From NCBI RefSeq assembly GCF_016925675.1, contig NZ_CP070506.1, positions 2,602,501-2,666,500 of the forward strand: a DNA stretch of 64,000 nt, in the 5' to 3' direction. The number at the start of each line of letters is the position of its first letter. Positions within the stretch are counted from its first letter, which is position 1. The notes below the pieces were generated by a model. That model saw only the letters and a program-made list of their open reading frames with translations. It was not told the DNA's origin and did not search any database. Both the position numbers and the translations under genes were made by a program. Of the stretch, positions 46,458 through 55,473 are shown piece by piece. This stretch comes from Pseudomonas hygromyciniae. Lineage in GTDB: Bacteria > Pseudomonadota > Gammaproteobacteria > Pseudomonadales > Pseudomonadaceae.

Positions 46458-47682
46458 AATCGAAAACGTTGATGTCGCGATTATCGGTGGCGGCCCGTCG
46501 GGGTTGTCGGCGGCGATCACCCTGCGCAAGCTGGGCGTCGACAAGGTCGTGGTGCTTGAGCGTGAGCCTGAGGCTGGCGGCATCCCGCGCCATTGTGGGC
46601 ATCCGCCTTTTGGCCTGCGTGAATACGGCAGGCTCTACACGGGGCCTGTGTATGCGCGCAAAAATGTCGCGCAGGCGTTGAAGGCGGGGGTGCAGATCCG
46701 CGTCAAGCACTCGGTGACGCAGATGGGCCAGGGCGGGCGCCTGGAACTGGTAAGCCCGGATGGCGCCAGGGTTATCCAGGCGCGTCGGGTGCTGATCGCC
46801 ACCGGGGCCCGGGAAACGCCGCGTTCGGCGCGCCTGCTGGGCGGCGATCGTCCGCTGGGGGTCATCAATACCGGCGCGTTCCAGTCCTATCTGTACCTGG
46901 AGCACCTCAAGCCTTTTGAGCGCCCGTTGATCGTCGGTACCGAGTTGGTCAGCCTGTCGGCGGTCATGAGTTGCCGACGTGCCGGGATTCAGCCGGTGGC
47001 GATGATCGAGGCCAATCAGCGGGCCACGGCGCGCTGGCCGTTGTCGCTGTTCCCGCGGTTGTGCGGGGTGCCGGTGCATTTGGGCGCGCAACTGCTGCAG
47101 ATCCACGGCACTGGGCGGGTGGAGGGTGCGACCGTGCGTCTGGCCAACGGGCAGACCACCACCTTTGATTGTGACGGCGTGCTGCTCACCGGCCAGTTCA
47201 CCCCCGAATCCAGCCTGGTACGCTTGAGCGAGCTGCGGCTCGACCCGAAAAGCGGTGGCCCGCACATCGATCAATACGGGCGCTGCAGCGATCCGGCCTA
47301 CTTTGCCGCAGGTAATCTGCTGCGTCCCGTCGAGACGGCAGGTTGGTCGTTTCGCGAAGGCCATAAGATCGCTACGATGATCGCCCGCGACCTGCAGGGG
47401 CAATTGCCGACTGGCGCGCCGAGCATCGAGATCGCCTGCCAGGGCGACGTGAAACTCTGTGTGCCACAACGCCTGAGCCCGTCCGCTGTGGCGGGCATGC
47501 AGCACCTGCAACTGCGGGTCAGCTGTGGGGTAAAAGGGCGCCTGGTGGTACGGGCCGATGGTACGCAAATCTGGTCGCGCACCGGCAGTTGGTTGCCAGA
47601 GCGGCGGATATTGATCCCCATCGCCGGCCTGAACTTGCCCCAGGGCGTACAGCAACTCGAAGTCGACTTTGTCGGCCCATAA
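46444..47682 (+). CDS. GlpB/HcnB-like FAD-dependent oxidoreductase
   Basis: A 412-residue flavoprotein of the pyridine-nucleotide-disulfide-like type. FAD is bound by VAIIGGGPSGLSAAITLRKLG, and a second nucleotide region includes RVLIATGARETPRSAR and PAYFAAGNLLRPVETAGWS. The last ~65 residues (QLRVSCGVKGRLVV onward) form an extra domain I do not recognise. It overlaps the GlpA-like gene by 14 nt. Paired GlpA-like and oxidoreductase subunits occur in GlpABC-like and opine-oxidase-like complexes. A separate membrane subunit is not present. Confidence 0.78.
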   Translation: MPPIEIENVDVAIIGGGPSGLSAAITLRKLGVDKVVVLEREPEAGGIPRHCGHPPFGLREYGRLYTGPVYARKNVAQALKAGVQIRVKHSVTQMGQGGRLELVSPDGARVIQARRVLIATGARETPRSARLLGGDRPLGVINTGAFQSYLYLEHLKPFERPLIVGTELVSLSAVMSCRRAGIQPVAMIEANQRATARWPLSLFPRLCGVPVHLGAQLLQIHGTGRVEGATVRLANGQTTTFDCDGVLLTGQFTPESSLVRLSELRLDPKSGGPHIDQYGRCSDPAYFAAGNLLRPVETAGWSFREGHKIATMIARDLQGQLPTGAPSIEIACQGDVKLCVPQRLSPSAVAGMQHLQLRVSCGVKGRLVVRADGTQIWSRTGSWLPERRILIPIAGLNLPQGVQQLEVDFVGP

Positions 47683-47707
47683 CAAGACCTGCCGAGGAGT
47701 CTTTAAC

Positions 47708-49123
47708 ATGCGCATTGCCGCGCTCGATCAAGGCACCACCAGCACCCGTGTACTGGTGGTGAGTGACAATGGGTCTGCTGATATCCAGCTCTCGTTGCGC
47801 CATCAGCAACACCATCCCCACCCTGGTTGGGTGGAGCACGATCCATTGGAATTGCTCAACAACCTGCAGCGTTGCCTGGAGGCCACCGGCCAAGTGGATG
47901 CCATCGGTATTGCCAACCAGGGTGAAAGTTGCCTGGCGTGGGATGCCAAGACCGGCGAGCCGTTATCCCCGGTGATCGTCTGGCAGGACAATCGCACCTC
48001 GGCCGAGATCGCCCAGTTGCGCGGCGACGGGGGCGAAGCCCTGACCCTGGAGCGTGCGGGTTTGCCGTTGGATCCGTATTTTTCGGCGAGCAAGCTGGCC
48101 TGGATCGTGCGCAACCTGCCGGCGGCGCAAAGCGCCTTGAAAGCCGGACGGCTGCGCCTGGGCACCACCGATGCGTACTTTCTCGACCGCCTGACCGGGG
48201 TCTTTGCCACCGATGTCACGACCGCCTCGCGCACTTCGCTGATGAACCTTTCGACCGGGCAGTGGGACAGCCAGCTCTGCGAGCTGTTTGGCGTGCCCAT
48301 GGAAACGCTGCCGCAGATCCGCGATACCGTCGGGCACTTTGGCGAGATCGGCGCTACGCCGGTCACCGCCTCGATTGTCGACCAGCAAGCCTCACTGTAT
48401 GGCCATGGTTGCCGCAATGAGGGCGACGCCAAGATCACCTACGGTACGGGGGCGTTCGCCCTGACCTTGACCGGCGAGCAGATCATCCGGGCGCCAGACA
48501 AGGGCCTGTTGGCCACCATTGCCTGGCAGATCGACGGCAAGCCCACGTATGCCATGGACGGTGGCGTCTACGATGCCAGCGCCGCCGTGGAGTGGGCAGG
48601 ACGGCTTGGCTTGTTCAGCGACTTTTCGGAACTGGCGGCATTTGACGAACCACCGGCCATTGGCCGCCAACTGGCGTTTGTGCCGGCGTTGTCCGGGCTC
48701 GCTTGCCCCCACTGGGACCGCAGCGCGGCAGCCCTGTGGGTCGGCATGAATGGCAGCACCACGCGCCAGGATATGTGCCAGGCCGTGCTGGAAGGCGTGG
48801 CGTTGCGCAGTGTTGAAGTGATCACGGCCATGGACGGTTTTCTCAGTGTCACCGATCACCTGTCCATTGATGGCGGCCTGGCGCGCAGCCCATATTTTGC
48901 GCAGTTCCTCGCCGATGCCTTGCAGCGCTGCATCGTCACCCAGCGTTTCGATGAGCTGACGGCGTTCGGCTGCGCTGCGCTGGCAGCCAAAGGCCTGGGC
49001 GTGGCCCTCAAGCCGCCGCGTAACACCAGCACCAGCTTTCACCCGAAAGTCAGTGCCGCGCAAGCCCAGCAGTGGCGTGCCACGTTCAGCGATGCGGTGA
49101 CCCGTTGCCGCGACTGGCGCTGA
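47708..49123 (+). CDS. FGGY-family carbohydrate kinase, glycerol-kinase-like
   Basis: ATP-dependent sugar or polyol kinase, 471 residues. It has the phosphate-binding loop DQGTTSTRVLVV, the FGGY signatures GIANQGESCLAWD and VWQDNRTS, KITYGTGAFAL, and the ATP-site segment DGGLARSPYFAQFLAD. Closest in type to glycerol kinase, but several substrate-site segments differ from GlpK (for example NQGES where GlpK has NQRET), so the substrate may not be glycerol. GAGGAG lies upstream of ATG 47708, 25 nt after the flavoprotein gene; it is the third gene of the operon. Confidence 0.85.
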   Translation: MRIAALDQGTTSTRVLVVSDNGSADIQLSLRHQQHHPHPGWVEHDPLELLNNLQRCLEATGQVDAIGIANQGESCLAWDAKTGEPLSPVIVWQDNRTSAEIAQLRGDGGEALTLERAGLPLDPYFSASKLAWIVRNLPAAQSALKAGRLRLGTTDAYFLDRLTGVFATDVTTASRTSLMNLSTGQWDSQLCELFGVPMETLPQIRDTVGHFGEIGATPVTASIVDQQASLYGHGCRNEGDAKITYGTGAFALTLTGEQIIRAPDKGLLATIAWQIDGKPTYAMDGGVYDASAAVEWAGRLGLFSDFSELAAFDEPPAIGRQLAFVPALSGLACPHWDRSAAALWVGMNGSTTRQDMCQAVLEGVALRSVEVITAMDGFLSVTDHLSIDGGLARSPYFAQFLADALQRCIVTQRFDELTAFGCAALAAKGLGVALKPPRNTSTSFHPKVSAAQAQQWRATFSDAVTRCRDWR

Positions 49124-49127
49124 CGGC

Positions 49128-49907
49128 TTACCACTCCGGCCGGGTCAGGGCAGGGGCCTCCAGGACTTCCACCTGGGCCTCGGCCAGGGCCTTGGCCAGT
49201 TCACCCAAGGGTTTGCGGTCGATGATCAGGCGGTCGATGCGTTCCAGGGGGAATACCTGGAACAGCGCGCGCTTGCCCATCTTCGAGGAATCGGCAATCA
49301 CCGTGAGGTAGCGCGTGCGGGCGATCATGGCGCGGGTGATTTCCGCTTCTTCGATGGAGAAGTCAAAGGCGCCGTCGGTGTTCAAGGCGCCAATGGTGAC
49401 CACCGCATGCTCGGCGTTGAAGCGCGCGATCTGCTCCATGGCCAGGGCGCCGATATTCTGTTCCGATTCGGGGCGGTATTCGCCGCCGATCACGAATACG
49501 CGATTACCGCTGGCGCCAATGGCGGCGGCGATCAACAACGAATTGGTAATGACCGTGATGCGGTTGAGCTTTGCCAGTTCACGGGCAAAGAACAGGGTGG
49601 TGGTGCCGGTATCGATCAGCAGGCTGTCGCCCGGCGCATAGAGCCCTGCGGCAAACCGCGCCACCGCACGTTTCTCCTGGGAGAATTCGTTCATCCGGGT
49701 CTGGAAGGCGTTCTCATGTTCGCCGCTGGGGGGGAGCGAGGCACCGCCATGGAACTTGGTGACTTGGCCTGCGTCGGCCAGGGCCGTGAGGTCGCGGCGA
49801 ATGGTCTCTTGCGAAGTGGCGAGGGTGCGCGCCAACTCGTCGACCGAGATGCGTTCACGCTGGCGTAGCAGTTCAAGGATATGTTGGCGTCTTTCATTGG
49901 GGCGCAT
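49128..49907 (-). CDS. DeoR/GlpR-family transcriptional repressor
   Basis: A 259-residue repressor. The N-terminal DeoR helix-turn-helix is RISVDELARTLATSQETIRRDLTAL, followed by the DeoR sugar-phosphate sensor domain (DTGTTTLFFARELA, VFVIGGEYRPESEQNIG). GAGGAG is 7 nt before ATG 49907. It is convergent with the kinase and divergent from the EutH-like gene, so it probably controls both units, using a phosphorylated intermediate made by the kinase as inducer. Confidence 0.88.
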   Translation of the reverse strand: MRPNERRQHILELLRQRERISVDELARTLATSQETIRRDLTALADAGQVTKFHGGASLPPSGEHENAFQTRMNEFSQEKRAVARFAAGLYAPGDSLLIDTGTTTLFFARELAKLNRITVITNSLLIAAAIGASGNRVFVIGGEYRPESEQNIGALAMEQIARFNAEHAVVTIGALNTDGAFDFSIEEAEITRAMIARTRYLTVIADSSKMGKRALFQVFPLERIDRLIIDRKPLGELAKALAEAQVEVLEAPALTRPEW

Positions 49908-50120
49908 GGGCAATCTCCTCTTGATGCTACGTGAGTGCGCCACAGGAGCGCAGCGCTGTTACCGAGGCACTCAAATGATGCCGCAGCAGCACGCGGTGGG
50001 GCGCCTGAGCGCCGGCGCGAGTGGTGTGAACTTGGTATTGCCGTTTGCCGTTCACGGCCATAGAGTCCGCTGCCTTGAAAGGTGTGACCAGAGATTACGC
50101 AATAGAATTGACCGATTCCA

Positions 50121-50154
50121 GTGTGTTTAACCCGCAAAACCACAAGAAACACAC
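50121..50154. promoter_or_regulatory. Candidate operator: 8-bp inverted repeat upstream of the EutH-like gene
   Basis: GTGTGTTT and AAACACAC form a perfect inverted repeat with an 18-bp spacer in the 386-bp gap between the DeoR repressor and the EutH-like gene. No other element was identified in that gap. It is a plausible repressor-binding site but unproven. Confidence 0.45.
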
Positions 50155-50293
50155 GATTGGCATGGGAAGTGGTTAGTTATAGGGTGTGAAAGCGCCACAA
50201 ATGGGGCTGTAAAACGCGTTTGGCCAATGGAGCGACCGAACTGGGGCGTACTCCTACAAAAACAATTGATTCAGTACAGATGGAGCGAAAGCA

Positions 50294-51538
50294 ATGGCGG
50301 AATTCGGCAACTACGTTATTTATCTGATCATGATCGGCGCGGTGGTGGGCGCCTTTGCGTCTGTGATCAAGCCCGACAGTGGCCTGGGCAAGGAGTTTGT
50401 CAACGGCATCCACTCCATTGGCCCGGTGTTCCTGGCGCAGGCGGGCATCATGGTGGCGATCCCGTACCTGTCCAAGTTCATCGAGGTGGCACTGGGGCCG
50501 TACTTTGGTGCGATGGGTTCCGACGTGTCCATTGCAGCGCTGTCGATCATTGCCGTGGACATGGGTGGCTACCAGCTTGCCGATGCCCTGGCGGCGAACC
50601 GCGACATGTGGATCACCGCCATGATCGTCGGCTACACCTCCGGTGCGACCATCGTCTACCTGATTCCGGTCGGCCTGATGATGCTCGAGCGCAAGGACCA
50701 CAAGTACCTGGCCCTGGGGGCCATGGCCGGGCTGATCAGCATCCCGTTTGCGGTGCTTGCGTCGCTGATGATGATCACGGCCTTCAACCTGCCGGTGCGC
50801 GACATCGTCTCCACCACCTCACCGGCCCTGCATTACCTGAGCCTGGGCTTTGTCGATTGCGTGCGCTTGCTGGCGCCATTGTTTGTGTTCTGCTTCCTGC
50901 TGGCTGCCGGCCTGCGCTATCGGGCGTCGTGGATGGTGGCCGGGTTTCTGGTGTTCGGTAAGTTGATGGACGCGTTTATCAAGATCGTCCTGGCGCTGGC
51001 CATCGTCGAGCATTTCACCGGCTTCTTCATGAAAAACTTCGGCGTGTGGGGCTTCGACCCGATGTTCGCCGACGAGAAGGAACTGTTCCGGGCCATCGAG
51101 ATTGCCGGCTACATCGGCATCATGCTCGCCGGTACTTTCCCGATCTGCTACCTGTTCAATCGCTACTGCAAGAAACCCATGCAAGTGCTGGGCAGGCACA
51201 TCGGGCTGTCGGCCGATGGCGCGGCGGCGTTCATCATGGTGTTTGCCAATATCATCGCGGTTTATCACCTGTTCAAGAAGATGAATGCCCGGGACAAGGT
51301 CCTGTGCGTGGCCCTGGGCGTCTGTGCGCAGGCCACCATTGGCGATCACCTGGCCTTTACCGCGAACTTCCAGCCGACGCTGATCATGCCGATCCTGCTG
51401 GCCAAGCTGTTTGGCGGCCTGCTTGCGGTAGCCATCGCGATCAAGATCTCCGTGCCCGCTGCCCAGCGTTACGAAGCCCAGGAGCGCGAGCGCGAAGAGG
51501 CCGACGCAGCGGGTCTGCCAGCAGCCCAGCCGGCATAA
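50294..51538 (+). CDS. EutH-like membrane permease
   Basis: A 414-residue integral membrane protein with about 11 helices. The pattern matches EutH ethanolamine permeases: an early GLGKEFVNGIHSIGPVFLAQAGI, then AALSIIAVDMGGYQLA, and near the end QATIGDHLAFTANFQP. GGAG lies upstream of ATG 50294. There are no ethanolamine ammonia-lyase or microcompartment genes here. Instead it sits beside a polyol-type kinase and flavoproteins, so its substrate is probably a different small hydroxylated or amino-alcohol compound. Confidence 0.8.
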   Translation: MAEFGNYVIYLIMIGAVVGAFASVIKPDSGLGKEFVNGIHSIGPVFLAQAGIMVAIPYLSKFIEVALGPYFGAMGSDVSIAALSIIAVDMGGYQLADALAANRDMWITAMIVGYTSGATIVYLIPVGLMMLERKDHKYLALGAMAGLISIPFAVLASLMMITAFNLPVRDIVSTTSPALHYLSLGFVDCVRLLAPLFVFCFLLAAGLRYRASWMVAGFLVFGKLMDAFIKIVLALAIVEHFTGFFMKNFGVWGFDPMFADEKELFRAIEIAGYIGIMLAGTFPICYLFNRYCKKPMQVLGRHIGLSADGAAAFIMVFANIIAVYHLFKKMNARDKVLCVALGVCAQATIGDHLAFTANFQPTLIMPILLAKLFGGLLAVAIAIKISVPAAQRYEAQEREREEADAAGLPAAQPA

Positions 51539-51594
51539 CGCCAACTGTTTAAACACCGCAAGGGTGCGAGCCCTTGCCTTGCCCTGAGGTAACA

Positions 51595-51951
51595 ATGAGA
51601 AAGATCTTTCTGGCCTGCCCCTATAGCCATGCCGATGCATCGGTCACCCATGAGCGCTTTATCCAGTGCAACAAGGTGGCGGCCACCATCATCGAGTCGG
51701 GCCATGGGGTGTTCAGTCAGGTGTCGATGTCGCACCCGATCAACCTGGCGTTTGAAGGTAAGGACAGCGCCACCATCGGCAAACTGTGGGCGCCGGTGGA
51801 TGCGCTGTTCATGGACATGATGGAAGAACTGATCATCCTTGATTTGCCGGGCTGGGACTTGAGCTCGGGGATCAAGCGCGAGATCGAGTTCTTCAAGAAT
51901 CGTGGGCAGAAGGTCAGCCTGTGGTCGGAAGTTTCTAACGAGTTCATCTGA
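51595..51951 (+). CDS. DUF1937 family protein (nucleoside deoxyribosyltransferase-like fold)
   Basis: A 118-residue cytoplasmic protein. The N-terminal MRKIFLACPYSHADASVTHERF and the C-terminal LPGWDLSSGIKREIEFFKNRGQKV are characteristic of DUF1937. The family has a fold related to nucleoside 2-deoxyribosyltransferases, and its reaction is unknown. GAGG precedes ATG 51595, 56 nt after the EutH-like gene, so it is probably its operon partner. Confidence 0.78.
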   Translation: MRKIFLACPYSHADASVTHERFIQCNKVAATIIESGHGVFSQVSMSHPINLAFEGKDSATIGKLWAPVDALFMDMMEELIILDLPGWDLSSGIKREIEFFKNRGQKVSLWSEVSNEFI

Positions 51952-51965
51952 CAACGCACGACCCT

Positions 51966-52055
51966 TGTGGGAGCGGGCTTGCTCGCGAAAGTGGTGTATC
52001 AGTCGATAAATGTATTGGCTGATCGACCGCTTTCGCGAGCAAGCCCGCTCCCACA
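51966..52055. repeat. REPIN (inverted REP pair)
   Basis: TGTGGGAGCGGGCTTGCTCGCGAA and its reverse complement enclose a spacer containing TATCAGTCGATAAATG. It lies between the DUF1937 and DUF1989 genes. Confidence 0.92.
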
Positions 52056-52115
52056 TTGGTTTGTGTGTGCTCTTCAAGTATGGTTTTGCCAAACCCTGCC
52101 AACGAGGACCGCGCT

Positions 52116-52967
52116 ATGTACAAGGACTATCCCGCCGCCTATCAAGTCAGCAAAGGTGCAGCCTTGCAGGTCGACCAGGCGTTTTATGATCGTGTGCGCG
52201 AGGGCGGGGCAGGGCGCACCTTGGTCGAGCAGTTCGAAGTACCGATCCGAACCGGTCGCGCCTGGAAAGTACCGGCCGGCCATGTGTTTCGCGTGACCAC
52301 CCCGGTCGGCCCGCAGGTCGGCGACTTCAACGTGTGGAATGCCAACGATCCGCGCGAGCGCATGTGGGCCGCCCGCACCCGCCAGTTACAAGGCGCCCAT
52401 GTCAGCACCTATGACCGCCTGTGGTCGAACCTGCCGTTCTTGCGGCCGATGGTCACTATCACCGACGACAGCCTGGCCGGTTACGGCATCGACGAGCACG
52501 GCGGGCGTTTGCACGATCTGCTGGGCACGCGCTGCGATCCCTACGTGAACAAGATGCTCACCGGTGAGGACTTCCACCATCATTGCCACTCCAACCTGAC
52601 CCGCGCCGTGTTGCCCCATGGCCTGACCGAGTTTGATGTGCACGATGTGTTGAATATCTTCCAGTGCACCGGTTTGAATCACGACGACATGTATTTCATG
52701 AAGGCATGCCCGGCCAAGCAAGGCGATTACCTGGAGTTCTTTGCCGAAATCGACTTGCTGTGTGCGCTGTCCACCTGCCCGGGCGGCGATCTGTCGCTGC
52801 CGATGTGGGGCCCGGATGCCCAGGATCCGCTGACGGTGTGCCGCCCGCTGGGGGTGGAAGTCTACCGGCTCGACGAGGCGTTGCTGCAGGGCTGGCAATC
52901 GCCCGCGCGCGCCGCTTACAACGGCAACCACGGCTTGTTGATTCCCAAGGCCGCGTGGGAAAAATAA
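52116..52967 (+). CDS. DUF1989 (urea-carboxylase-associated) family protein
   Basis: A 283-residue cytoplasmic protein of the DUF1989 family. Recognisable parts are VPAGHVFRVTTPVGPQVGDFNVWNANDP, CDPYVNKMLTGEDFHHHCHSNL, FDVHDVLNIFQCTGLN and CPAKQGDYLEFFAEIDLLCALSTCPGGD. Conserved histidines and cysteines suggest a metal site. Relatives are found beside urea carboxylase and amino-acid catabolic genes, but none are adjacent here. GAGG is 8 nt before ATG 52116; the frame extends to 52056 without support. Confidence 0.82.
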   Translation: MYKDYPAAYQVSKGAALQVDQAFYDRVREGGAGRTLVEQFEVPIRTGRAWKVPAGHVFRVTTPVGPQVGDFNVWNANDPRERMWAARTRQLQGAHVSTYDRLWSNLPFLRPMVTITDDSLAGYGIDEHGGRLHDLLGTRCDPYVNKMLTGEDFHHHCHSNLTRAVLPHGLTEFDVHDVLNIFQCTGLNHDDMYFMKACPAKQGDYLEFFAEIDLLCALSTCPGGDLSLPMWGPDAQDPLTVCRPLGVEVYRLDEALLQGWQSPARAAYNGNHGLLIPKAAWEK

Positions 52968-52995
52968 TGGTGTGAAGGAACGCGGTATCGCTTTA

Positions 52996-53084
52996 TGTGT
53001 GCGGGCTTGCTCGCGAATGCGGTGTGTCATTCAACACATCCAGCGACTGATTCACCGCTTTTGCGAGCAAGCCCGCTCCCACAG
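52996..53084. repeat. REPIN (one arm degenerate)
   Basis: GTGTGCGGGCTTGCTCGCGAA (missing part of the usual GGGAGC) pairs with TTGCGAGCAAGCCCGCTCCCACAG. Located between the DUF1989 and GST genes. Confidence 0.85.
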
Positions 53085-53205
53085 GGTGGGTTTAGAAAAT
53101 CTAAAGCAGTGGTTAAGAACGTATCGTTTCCACGCCCGCTTTTACCTCCCTAGTATGGCGTTCAAGCAATTTCGCCGTAGTTAGCTTGACTGAGGTAAAC
53201 CGGCC

Positions 53206-53841
53206 ATGCACACCCCTGATCTGGTGCTCTACACCGACAGTTCGCCCAATGGTTTCAAGATCACCATCGCCCTTGAAGAAATGGGCCTGGCCTACACCCT
53301 GCGTCATGTCCAGATCGATCACGACGAGCATCGTCACCCCGACTTTCTGGCGCTCAATCCCCATGGGCGGATTCCGGTGCTGGTTGATCGCGGCGCTGGC
53401 ATCACCCTGTTCGAATCCGCTGCAATCTTGCTGTACCTGGCGCAAAAGAGCGGGCAACTGTTGCCCGAGGCCGGCCCGGCGCATTGGGCGGCGATTACCT
53501 GGCTGATGTTTCACAGCTCAAGCGTGGGGCCGTTGTTGGGCCAGCGCGTGCATTTCGAACTGTTCGACGACAGTGGCAACGCCACGGCAATCCAGCGTTA
53601 TCGGCAACTGACCGAAGCGGCCTTTGCCACCCTCGACCAACAATTGGCCGCCAACCTGTGGTTGGCGGGCCAGGCCTATTCCATCGCGGATATCGCGACC
53701 TTTGGCTGGATGCACATTGCCCGGGTGATTGCCTTCGATTTCAGTCAGTACCGCCACCTGAGCGCATGGTATGAGCGGGTCAACCTGCGCCCAGCCGTGC
53801 AGCGCGGCATCCGCTTGCCTGCTCCAGCCACCGGGCCATGA
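53206..53841 (+). CDS. Glutathione S-transferase family protein
   Basis: A 211-residue cytosolic protein. It has an N-terminal thioredoxin-like GSH-binding domain (YTDSSPNGFKITIALEEMGL, NPHGRIPVLVD, LFESAAILLYLA) and a C-terminal helical domain with SIADIATFGW. The TDSSPNGFKI pattern places it in the Ure2p/Nu-like class. It overlaps the luciferase-like gene region (operon), which suggests a joint role in breakdown of a xenobiotic or sulfonated compound. The substrate is not known. Confidence 0.87.
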   Translation: MHTPDLVLYTDSSPNGFKITIALEEMGLAYTLRHVQIDHDEHRHPDFLALNPHGRIPVLVDRGAGITLFESAAILLYLAQKSGQLLPEAGPAHWAAITWLMFHSSSVGPLLGQRVHFELFDDSGNATAIQRYRQLTEAAFATLDQQLAANLWLAGQAYSIADIATFGWMHIARVIAFDFSQYRHLSAWYERVNLRPAVQRGIRLPAPATGP

Positions 53842-53864
53842 GTGGCACATTCCGAGGAGTCTGT

Positions 53865-54890
53865 ATGAATTGCACCGTCACCAGTGGCGCGGACGCGTCG
53901 GCCTTTGCCAACCACCCCGGCTACCGGCGCATGTTCGCGCCTGATCAACTGACCCTGGGGATCTTCCTGCCGCTGCGTTTCTATGAGGGTGACATGGCTG
54001 TCCTCGTCGGCCAGGCGCAATGGGTCAGCGAGATTGACCGCCTGGGTTTTGCCGCGGTCTGGGTGCGCGATGTGCCGTTGTTCGACCCTTCGTTTGGCGA
54101 TGCGGGGCAAGTGTTCGACCCCTTTACCTATCTGGGCTACCTGGCCGCCCATACCCGGCAGGTTGCCCTGGTGACCGGCAGTGCAGTGTTCTCGTTGCGT
54201 CATCCGATTGACCTGGCAAAAGCCGCTGCGACGATTGACCGATTGTCCGGTGGCAGGCTGGTGATGGGCATAGCCTCGGGCGACCGTGCCGTGGAGTTTC
54301 CGGCCTATGGCCTGGAGCATGGCGAGCGTGCCGAGCGTTTTGCCCAGTCGGTGGATTACTTCCGGCAATTACTGGCGGCAACGGCGCCAGATATTCAGTC
54401 ACCCCTTGGGCAGTTGAGTGATGCGTACTTGTTGCCCAAGCCGGTGACGGGGCGCATTCCCTTGATTGTCACCGGTTCGTCCCGCCAGTCGATGCAGTGG
54501 CTGGGAGAGCAGGCCGATGGCTGGCTGACCTACCCGGACAGCACCCATAACGTGATGGGGCCAAGGCGCCTGGCGGAAAAAATCCGCTCCTGGCGTGATG
54601 GGATTCCAGGCGGTGGCTTCCGCCCGCATATGACCAATGAATGGATAGACCTGGCCGATGATCCGGACTTCCCGCGTACCCCCATGCAAGGTGGCTACGT
54701 GCTCAAGACCGGGCGCAAGGGCCTGATCGAACTGCTTGGCGAGTGGCGTGAAGCGGGCGTCAATCATGCCGCCCTCGGGATCCAGATGGCCCAGCGCCCG
54801 GTGGCCGAGATCATCGAGGAACTGGCGCAAGAAGTGTTGCCGCTGTTTCCGACACCGACAGGCCCGGAGCCCCATCTGCAACAGTGGTAG
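53865..54890 (+). CDS. LLM-class flavin-dependent oxidoreductase (luciferase-like monooxygenase)
   Basis: A 341-residue FMN-dependent monooxygenase with the bacterial-luciferase TIM-barrel pattern: LGIFLPLRF, EIDRLGFAAVWVRDVPLF, FDPFTYLGYLAAHTRQVALVTGSAVFSLRHP, GRLVMGIASGDR. GAGGAG is 5 nt before ATG 53865. It follows the GST gene closely and is probably co-transcribed. The substrate is unknown; related enzymes act on alkanesulfonates, nitrilotriacetate or F420-linked compounds. Confidence 0.86.
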   Translation: MNCTVTSGADASAFANHPGYRRMFAPDQLTLGIFLPLRFYEGDMAVLVGQAQWVSEIDRLGFAAVWVRDVPLFDPSFGDAGQVFDPFTYLGYLAAHTRQVALVTGSAVFSLRHPIDLAKAAATIDRLSGGRLVMGIASGDRAVEFPAYGLEHGERAERFAQSVDYFRQLLAATAPDIQSPLGQLSDAYLLPKPVTGRIPLIVTGSSRQSMQWLGEQADGWLTYPDSTHNVMGPRRLAEKIRSWRDGIPGGGFRPHMTNEWIDLADDPDFPRTPMQGGYVLKTGRKGLIELLGEWREAGVNHAALGIQMAQRPVAEIIEELAQEVLPLFPTPTGPEPHLQQW

Positions 54891-54927
54891 CAGCGGGCGC
54901 TGTACAAGCGTCAGGGTCGGCCACTAA

Positions 54928-54946
54928 AATGAGAAGTATTATCATT
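54928..54946. promoter_or_regulatory. Fur box upstream of fecI-like gene
   Basis: AATGAGAAGTATTATCATT differs at few positions from AATGATAATNATTATCATT. It ends 19 bp before the sigma factor ATG, so the FecI/FecR/receptor system is probably repressed by Fur when iron is sufficient. Confidence 0.82.
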
Positions 54947-54965
54947 GCCGCTCATTGGACCTGAC

Positions 54966-55473
54966 ATGTACGACGACAGCCTCGTCTCGCCCGTCGAACA
55001 ACTCTACACCCGTCATCACCCCCTGGCTGCGCGGCTGGTTGCAGCGTCGCCTGGGGCACTGCGCCGATGCCGAGGACCTGGCGCACGACACCTTTATCCG
55101 CGTGTTGCGCACGCAGCAGGATGTGCGGGAGTTGCGCCAGCCCATGGCATTTCTTGCCGCGATTGCCAATGGTTTGCTGATCAACCGCTGGCGTCGCCAG
55201 GCCATTGAGCGGGCCTACCTCGAGGCGCTCGCCGCACGCCCCGAAGGCGAGGAACCGTCGCCCGAAACCCGTTACCTGATGATCGAAACCCTGTTGCAAC
55301 TCGACTCGCTGCTGGTGGGCTTGTCGATGCAGGTGCGCAAGATTTTCTTTTTGTCCCAACTCGATGGCCTGACGTACCCGCAGATCGCTACGCAATTGAG
55401 CTTGAGCGTGGCCCAGGTACAGCGGGCGATGGGCAAGGCTTTCAGCGTGTGCTACGCGAGCCGGTTTGAATGA
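54966..55473 (+). CDS. fecI: FecI-type ECF sigma factor (one extra C)
   Basis: Iron-starvation sigma factor of 168 residues after correction. Region 2 is seen in CADAEDLAHDTFIRVLRTQQ and region 4 in LDGLTYPQIATQLSLSVAQVQRAMGKAF. The start is ATG 54966 (MYDDSLVSPVEQLYTRHHP). The frame then breaks at about 55017-55021, where five C replace four before TGGCTGCGC; the rest continues in the next frame. Overlaps the anti-sigma gene in an ATGA and has a Fur box upstream. It should direct transcription of the TonB-dependent receptor at 56534. Confidence 0.87.

Noticed and set aside
46129..47715. 528-codon minus-strand open frame opposite the GlpB-like gene
   Set aside because: Arg/His/Gln-rich antisense translation; the plus-strand flavoprotein has clear FAD motifs.
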